Below, piece by piece: positions 60,197-64,000 of a stretch of 64,000 nt of DNA. Under the pieces are notes generated by a model. It was not told where the DNA came from. It saw nothing but the letters and a program-made list of their open reading frames with translations, and ran no database searches. The first letter of the stretch is position 1. Every line of letters starts with the position of its first letter. A program made the translations under genes and the position numbers. This DNA comes from Actinomycetales bacterium. GTDB lineage: Bacteria; Actinomycetota; Actinomycetes; Actinomycetales; Dermatophilaceae. The stretch lies in the NCBI GenBank assembly GCA_016715285.1, contig JADKAO010000006.1, positions 297,718 through 361,717 of the forward strand, written 5' to 3'.

Positions 60197-61081
60197 TTAC
60201 GAGAATGTGGGCACGTCCGCGACGTCATCGCGACGCGGGGTCGGGAGGTCGACCCCACCCGTGGTGTGACCAAATCGCGCTGCGGCGTCAGCCAGCGTGG
60301 CCCTCGTCTGGTGTCGCATCGCGCGGCGAGCCACGACCTCAAGGCGGATGTAGTCGATGACCGGCTCAGCCATGGCTAGCCGTACCTCGCGGACGAACCG
60401 CACTTGCTCGGCCGTGGACGGCATACCTCGAAGGTAGCCGCCGAGGATCACCGTGGCGAGGTACCGCTCCAGGAGCGCCGGATCGTCCAGCCGTAGGAGG
60501 TCGGGGCGCAGCTCAACGCGTTGGGGCTCGAAGCCCGCGCGGACGAGTCGCGAGCGGGTAGTGGTGGCATCCGCGAACTCCCATGGGTCAACCTCCTGGC
60601 CGGTGACGTCGGCGATAGCGGCGTTGACGATGCGCAGCTGTCCCGCCCCGCCGCAGTCACTCACGAGCTGCGCGCCCGGCCGCATCGCCTCCGCGAGGGT
60701 CGCGAACAGCGCGACGTGATCGGGGACCCAGTGGAAGGCCGCGACACTCATCACGGCGTCGAAGGGCGGTACGGCAGGCAACGGCATACCCAACGTCGCT
60801 TGGAGGTATGCCGCTCGCTCACCAAGGCGGTCGCGCGCGGCGGCGAGCATCGAGGGGGAGGCGTCCAGGCAGGTCAGGTGGATCTCGGGGTGGCGTTCGA
60901 GGACGAGTGCCGCGTCGCGGCCGGTGCCGCAGCCAGCGTCGAGGGCGCGGTCGCCGGGCTCGAGATCGAGTTGGGCGACGACGCGGCGCCCCCACTCTTC
61001 ATGCGGCAGGGGAAGCGTGTCATAACTCGCTGCATCCCAGTCGAATACGTTGTCTCTAGTGGTCAAGGAAGGTCCGCCCAT
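60197..61081 (-). CDS. Class I SAM-dependent methyltransferase
   Basis: A 294-residue protein. The SAM motif I is LDAGCGTGRDAALVLE (about 47-62), LDASPSMLAAARDRLG is motif II and FDAVMSVAAFHWVPD the post-II block, resembling Tam/BioC-type small-molecule methyltransferases. Substrate unknown. ATG 61081 used; a TTG at about 61066 is an alternative. Confidence 0.87.
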   Translation of the reverse strand: MGGPSLTTRDNVFDWDAASYDTLPLPHEEWGRRVVAQLDLEPGDRALDAGCGTGRDAALVLERHPEIHLTCLDASPSMLAAARDRLGERAAYLQATLGMPLPAVPPFDAVMSVAAFHWVPDHVALFATLAEAMRPGAQLVSDCGGAGQLRIVNAAIADVTGQEVDPWEFADATTTRSRLVRAGFEPQRVELRPDLLRLDDPALLERYLATVILGGYLRGMPSTAEQVRFVREVRLAMAEPVIDYIRLEVVARRAMRHQTRATLADAAARFGHTTGGVDLPTPRRDDVADVPTFS

Positions 61082-61103
61082 CTGTGCTGGCTGTTCTTCG
61101 CGA

Positions 61104-61271
61104 TCGATACCCGTTGCCGAAGTATGGCTCGTTCGTGGGTATCGATTCGGTCGACCCTCCCCGCGATTCGATACCTGTTGACGAGTTGCGACTGGGTCTC
61201 CGGTATCGATTGCGCAGGCGCCCGAGGGGTCGATACCTGTTGACGAGTTGTGGTTGGGGCTCGGGTATCGA
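61104..61271 (+). repeat. 42-bp inverted-arm element, locus L9 (3 units)
   Basis: Units are 61104-61145, 61168-61209 and 61230-61271, each exactly 42 bp, with periods 64 and 62. Arms TCGATACC/GGTATCGA are perfect in all. Two interiors begin TGTTGACGAGTTG, as in the first unit of L3. It fills the gap between the SRPBCC stop and the methyltransferase start. Confidence 0.95.
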
Positions 61272-61285
61272 ACCAGGGGTCTGAT

Positions 61286-61747
61286 TCAGGCAGCGAGGGA
61301 GCTCGCCAACTCGCGGAGGGCGCGGACGGCATACCCGCGCCACAGCCAACCGAAGATCGGCATCGCCGCCGCGGCGCCCGAGCGCGGAGTGACCTCCCAC
61401 TCCCAGGTGATACGGGTCCCGGTGCCCTCGGGCGCAAACATCCAGCGGCCGGTGACCCCAACGATCAAGGCCGCCATCGGGCCGCGGATCTCGCCGAGTT
61501 GATAGGCGAACTCGCGGGGGCGGTCAACGAGGATGAGCGTCTCGCGCATCGAGCCCGGGCCGACTAGATCTACCAGACGTTGCTGGCCGACTTCGCCCCA
61601 GGTGCTGCGTTCGTTCGTGGATCGCACGGGTGGAATCGGCCCGTACCAATGGCAGAATAGCTCCGGCAGCGGCATCGGGAGGACGGCGTCGAAGGCGCTG
61701 GTCGGCTTGAGAGCAACGGTTCGCGAGGCTCGCAGCAGGTTCGTCAC
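61286..61747 (-). CDS. SRPBCC family (START-like) protein
   Basis: A 153-residue protein with the helix-grip pattern (VALKPTSAFDAVLPMPL, STWGEVGQQRLVDLVG, TRITWEWEVTP, AMPIFGWLWRGYAVRALREL). Such proteins bind hydrophobic ligands. GTG start. Ligand unknown. Confidence 0.82.
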   Translation of the reverse strand: MTNLLRASRTVALKPTSAFDAVLPMPLPELFCHWYGPIPPVRSTNERSTWGEVGQQRLVDLVGPGSMRETLILVDRPREFAYQLGEIRGPMAALIVGVTGRWMFAPEGTGTRITWEWEVTPRSGAAAAMPIFGWLWRGYAVRALRELASSLAA

Positions 61748-61811
61748 GCGTCGAGTCCATCACGGCAGCACCTGCTCGACAACGGGCAGCCCCGATTGAG
61801 GTGGAGGTGGG

Positions 61812-62198
61812 TCAGTGCTGCACGACGGTGATGTCTGAAGGGCAACTGCGGGCGAGTCGGGTGTCCAGAGTCCAGAGCGGCGCCCCGAGGAGGCGGGCGA
61901 GGGCGGCATACGAAGCGTCGTATGCCGTGAGCTGGTTGCGGAGGTCCCACGCGGCTTCGCGCAGCGCCGGGATCATCGGGTGGCGGCGGATGGCGAGATC
62001 ACCAAAGTCGGTGAGTGCGTCTTGGGCTCGGTGCGCCGTGACGTGGCGACCGAGGACAAAACCTCTTGCCACGCTGAGGAATTCGTAGTCAATGAGGGCT
62101 GGTGCGTGGAGGGTTTGGCGAGCGAGTGCTGCGCGGAGGTCGCTTCGCTGCTCGAGGAAGAGGGCGTCGGCGACGACCGAGGCGTCAACAACGATCAC
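61812..62198 (-). CDS. vapC: VapC-type PIN-domain toxin
   Basis: A 128-residue ribonuclease toxin. Acidic residues of the PIN site are D5 in MIVVDAS, E39 in IDYEFLS, the Asp in TAYDASYAAL and the Asp in TLDTRLA. It follows a VapB-like antitoxin by 45 bases, longer than usual overlap spacing. Predicted to cleave tRNA or rRNA when freed from antitoxin. Confidence 0.9.
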   Translation of the reverse strand: MIVVDASVVADALFLEQRSDLRAALARQTLHAPALIDYEFLSVARGFVLGRHVTAHRAQDALTDFGDLAIRRHPMIPALREAAWDLRNQLTAYDASYAALARLLGAPLWTLDTRLARSCPSDITVVQH

Positions 62199-62243
62199 GA
62201 GGCGAGCCTGCTGTCGATCTTGGTCAGTCGCGATCGGGTGCCA

Positions 62244-62489
62244 TTAGGCGTCACGGTCACGGTCACGGTCACGGTCGGCGCGGATGAGGTCGACGCTGGA
62301 GATCGTGGCCGACTCGGAGCGGGCGTCGACTCGGGCGAAAACATCGGCGAGGTCCGGGGTCGCCGTCTCGCGGATGAGCAGATCACGCACGTATGCCGTG
62401 AGGGACTGGCCGCGCCGCGCGGCCCGCACCTGGAGTTCGTCGCGGGTGGCAGAATCGACGCCCCGCACCTGAATCAAAACAGATGGCAT
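62244..62489 (-). CDS. vapB: VapB/FitA-type ribbon-helix-helix antitoxin
   Basis: An 81-residue protein. The N-terminal ribbon-helix-helix is MPSVLIQVRGVD then RDELQVRAARRGQSLTAYVRDLL. Its C-terminus ends RADRDRDRDRDA, encoded by about four tandem GTCACG hexamers (62250-62275). Expansion or loss of hexamers would lengthen or shorten the toxin-binding tail without a frameshift. Promoter and autoregulatory operator should lie upstream near 62490-62540. Confidence 0.88.
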   Translation of the reverse strand: MPSVLIQVRGVDSATRDELQVRAARRGQSLTAYVRDLLIRETATPDLADVFARVDARSESATISSVDLIRADRDRDRDRDA

Positions 62490-62544
62490 GCATCTATTTT
62501 ACATCGGTCCCAAGGTGCGATGGGGTTCCGCTGCCTTGCGCGAT

Positions 62545-62586
62545 TCAATACCCGTTGACGCACCAGGGGTCGCCAACGGGTATCGA
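62545..62586 (+). repeat. 42-bp inverted-arm element, locus L10 (1 unit)
   Basis: A single 42-bp copy with left arm TCAATACC (one change) and right arm GGTATCGA. The interior begins CGTTGACGCA. It lies 55 bases upstream of vapB and 28 bases from the ABC permease stop. Confidence 0.9.
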
Positions 62587-62614
62587 ATCCGCGCTAGGAA
62601 GGGGCGCCGGAGCG

Positions 62615-63448
62615 TCAGGCGTCCGTGTGGTGCAGGCGCCAGGCGGCGGCAGCGACGACCGCTGCCGCAAAGCCGCACATGGCCGCGAAGCCGACCCATG
62701 GGGAGAGGGGGTTCTCCAGGCCGTAGGTGCCGTCGATCAGTCCGGTGCCGGCATTCGAGGGGAGATATTGCGCGAAATGAGCCGCCCACGACCGCGGGAT
62801 GATCGTCCCGACCAGGGTCGGGATGAGGAAGAAGATCGCGACATAGCTCGTGATGCTCGCGGCGGTATTGCGCAGCAACGCACCGATTCCCGCCGCGGTG
62901 ACCGCAGCGACCGACAAGTAGAGCGCAGCGCCAAAGACCGACCGCACCGCGACGGGGTCTGACAGCGAGGTGCCGAGGTCCTTCGAGTTGAGGATCGCCT
63001 GGCCGAGCTCGAACGCGACGAGGCTGGACACCAGCATCGTGGCGAACACGACGGCGGCGAGGACGGCGAGCTTGGCCCACAGCACGGGGAGCCGTTTGGG
63101 CACGACGGCGAGCGAGGCGCGGATCATGCCGGTCGTGTATTCGCCGGTGATGAGGAGCGCACCGAGGACGCCAACGGCCAACTGGGCGAAAAAGGTCCCG
63201 GTGAGACTCGTCGAAATCGCGGTGTTCCCAGGATCCATGCCTGCGGCGCTGCTAATGGAGATCGCCGAGAACATCGCGCCCAAACCGATCATGAGCACCA
63301 CCGACAGCCCCATGGTCCACAGGGTTGATCGGAGGGAGCGGAACTTCACCCACTCGGAGCGCAGGACACGCACCTGAGTGACGCGCAGCCCGCTCCCGGG
63401 GGCCAGAGGCGCCACCGGGATGGCGGCTGGTGCGGTCGCTGTCGTCAC
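62615..63448 (-). CDS. ABC-2 type exporter permease
   Basis: A 277-residue protein with about six helices, starting at GTG 63448 and overlapping the ATPase stop. LRSEWVKFRSLRSTLWTMGLS, GALLITGEYTTGMIRASL and NTAASITSYVAIFFLIPTLVG are typical of actinobacterial ABC-2 permeases. Substrate unknown. An N-terminal Ala/Pro tail of about 20 residues precedes the membrane domain. Confidence 0.9.
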   Translation of the reverse strand: MTTATAPAAIPVAPLAPGSGLRVTQVRVLRSEWVKFRSLRSTLWTMGLSVVLMIGLGAMFSAISISSAAGMDPGNTAISTSLTGTFFAQLAVGVLGALLITGEYTTGMIRASLAVVPKRLPVLWAKLAVLAAVVFATMLVSSLVAFELGQAILNSKDLGTSLSDPVAVRSVFGAALYLSVAAVTAAGIGALLRNTAASITSYVAIFFLIPTLVGTIIPRSWAAHFAQYLPSNAGTGLIDGTYGLENPLSPWVGFAAMCGFAAAVVAAAAWRLHHTDA

Positions 63449-64000
63449 GAGGCCACCGCCACATCGGCCGTCGCGTGGTATTCGACAGCGTCGTGGGTCA
63501 TCTCCATGAAGGCTTCCTCAAGGGAGGTGTGTTGGTTGGCAAGTTCAAACAGGGGTATGCCGGCCGCCCCAGCTGCGGTCCCGATCTGGTGGGTTGTCAG
63601 CCCGTCGACGATGAGCGCGTCGGGCCCCTCCGGGGTGAGCGTGATGTCCGGGCCGGCCAGGAGTGCGCTCAGGCGGTCTGGCTCGCTGGTGCGGACGATG
63701 ACCGTGTGGCCCCCGGCGAGGGCGACGAAGCCTGCGACCGTCTTGTCCGCGATGGAGTCTTCCGCGCCGATGACGACAAGTCGCGTTGCCGTCTGCGCCA
63801 TCTCACCCACGAGGTGCGAGGAGACGAAGACGGTATGACCCTGGGCGGCAAGGTCTTTTGAGCATTTCTCGCATCCACATGACACCCTCCGGGGTCAAGC
63901 CCGTTGGCCGGCTCGTCGAGCACCACGGTGCGTGGACGACCGAGGAGTGCGGAGGCGACGCCAAGGCGCTGACCCATCCCCAACGAGAAGCCGCCCGCAC
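63445..64000 (-). pseudogene. ABC exporter ATPase, 3' part, with two one-base indels; 5' end outside window
   Basis: Three frames are needed to read one protein: GMGQRLGVASALLGRPRTVVLDEPANGLDP, then EGVMWMREMLK, then DLAAQGHTVFVSSHLVGEM. The first frame changes at CCCCGGAGGG (about 63888, one extra G) and the second at CTCAAAAGACC (about 63867, one extra A in a run). The signature, Walker B and switch His (SSHL) are otherwise perfect. Indels in short homopolymers suggest sequencing error, but recent mutation cannot be excluded. Partner of the permease downstream (GTGA overlap). Confidence 0.85.

Noticed and set aside
12258..62586. 42-bp elements as rho-independent terminators
   Set aside because: Short 8-10 bp arms around a 26-base loop, no U-run, and locations that include the space between divergent promoters (L6).
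1..64000. tRNA or rRNA genes
   Set aside because: No cloverleaf with a GGTTCGA(A/N)TCC-type T-arm and acceptor pairing, and no rRNA-like sequence, was found by eye on either strand.

Overview
The window is high-GC DNA (roughly 70% G+C) with GTG/TTG starts, tightly overlapping ATGA/GTGA gene junctions and typical actinobacterial families (DUF222/HNH '13E12' protein, WS/DGAT acyltransferase, DUF4235, fused YkoD, Corynebacterium-type ArsR with an N-terminal Cys pair). I infer an actinobacterium, possibly Dermatophilaceae/Intrasporangiaceae; the genus cannot be settled from this sequence. No rRNA, tRNA, CRISPR array, phage or complete insertion sequence was seen.

Layout. 1-4414: end of a histidine-utilisation (hut) operon (AllC-like amidohydrolase, HutF, a LysE exporter, HutI), followed by a CHAD protein. 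5420-12202: a two-component system, three small secreted or anchored proteins, and a membrane flavin/heme/Fe-S electron-transfer operon (ApbE, ferric-reductase-like membrane protein, NuoF-like protein, ferredoxin). 12245-19571: a 63-bp tandem array, ornithine aminotransferase, a VOC protein, DUF222/HNH, ArfB, a second HutF-like deaminase and DUF4235. 19678-23011: TPP riboswitch plus thiamine/HMP ECF transporter (YkoE and a YkoD-YkoC fusion). 23038-32967: housekeeping and metabolic genes (histidine phosphatase, AlaA, OsmC, thioesterase, FAH-family hydrolase, MFS exporter, two alpha/beta hydrolases, GNAT). 33267-38826: M1 aminopeptidase and a frame-disrupted Pls/PosA-type NRPS-like gene. 39302-43896: divergent arsenic locus (acr3-arsR / arsD-arsA-arsC). 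44009-47601: DUF2853 and a second flavin system (ferric reductase, FMN-binding lipoprotein-like protein, ApbE). 47815-51957: aldo/keto reductase, two paralogous secreted PepSY-like proteins, VOC and TfoX-like proteins. 52236-58207: a four-gene acyl-lipid operon (PlsB-like, HAD-PlsC fusion, WS/DGAT, GNAT). 58270-64000: TetR with DUF4386 and two operators, methyltransferase, SRPBCC, VapBC, and an ABC exporter whose ATPase carries two small indels and runs off the window.

Two features not explained by genes stand out. First, the octamer GTATGCCG/CGGCATAC occurs about 109 times by hand count, against about 2 expected from base composition. It lies inside genes in several reading frames, including use of the rare Ile codon ATA, and also between genes. 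Second, at least ten intergenic sites hold single or tandem copies of an element made of TCGATACC and its reverse complement GGTATCGA. It is almost always exactly 42 bp from end to end, while its interior sequence varies between loci. Within tandem arrays the copies repeat every 62-64 bp (42 + 21 = 63, close to 4 + 2 = 6 helical turns). I know of no described family matching either one.

Three genes (pls-like, arsA, ABC ATPase) are interrupted by frame changes. Small assembly indels are a plausible explanation, so these should not be taken as true pseudogenes without checking reads.
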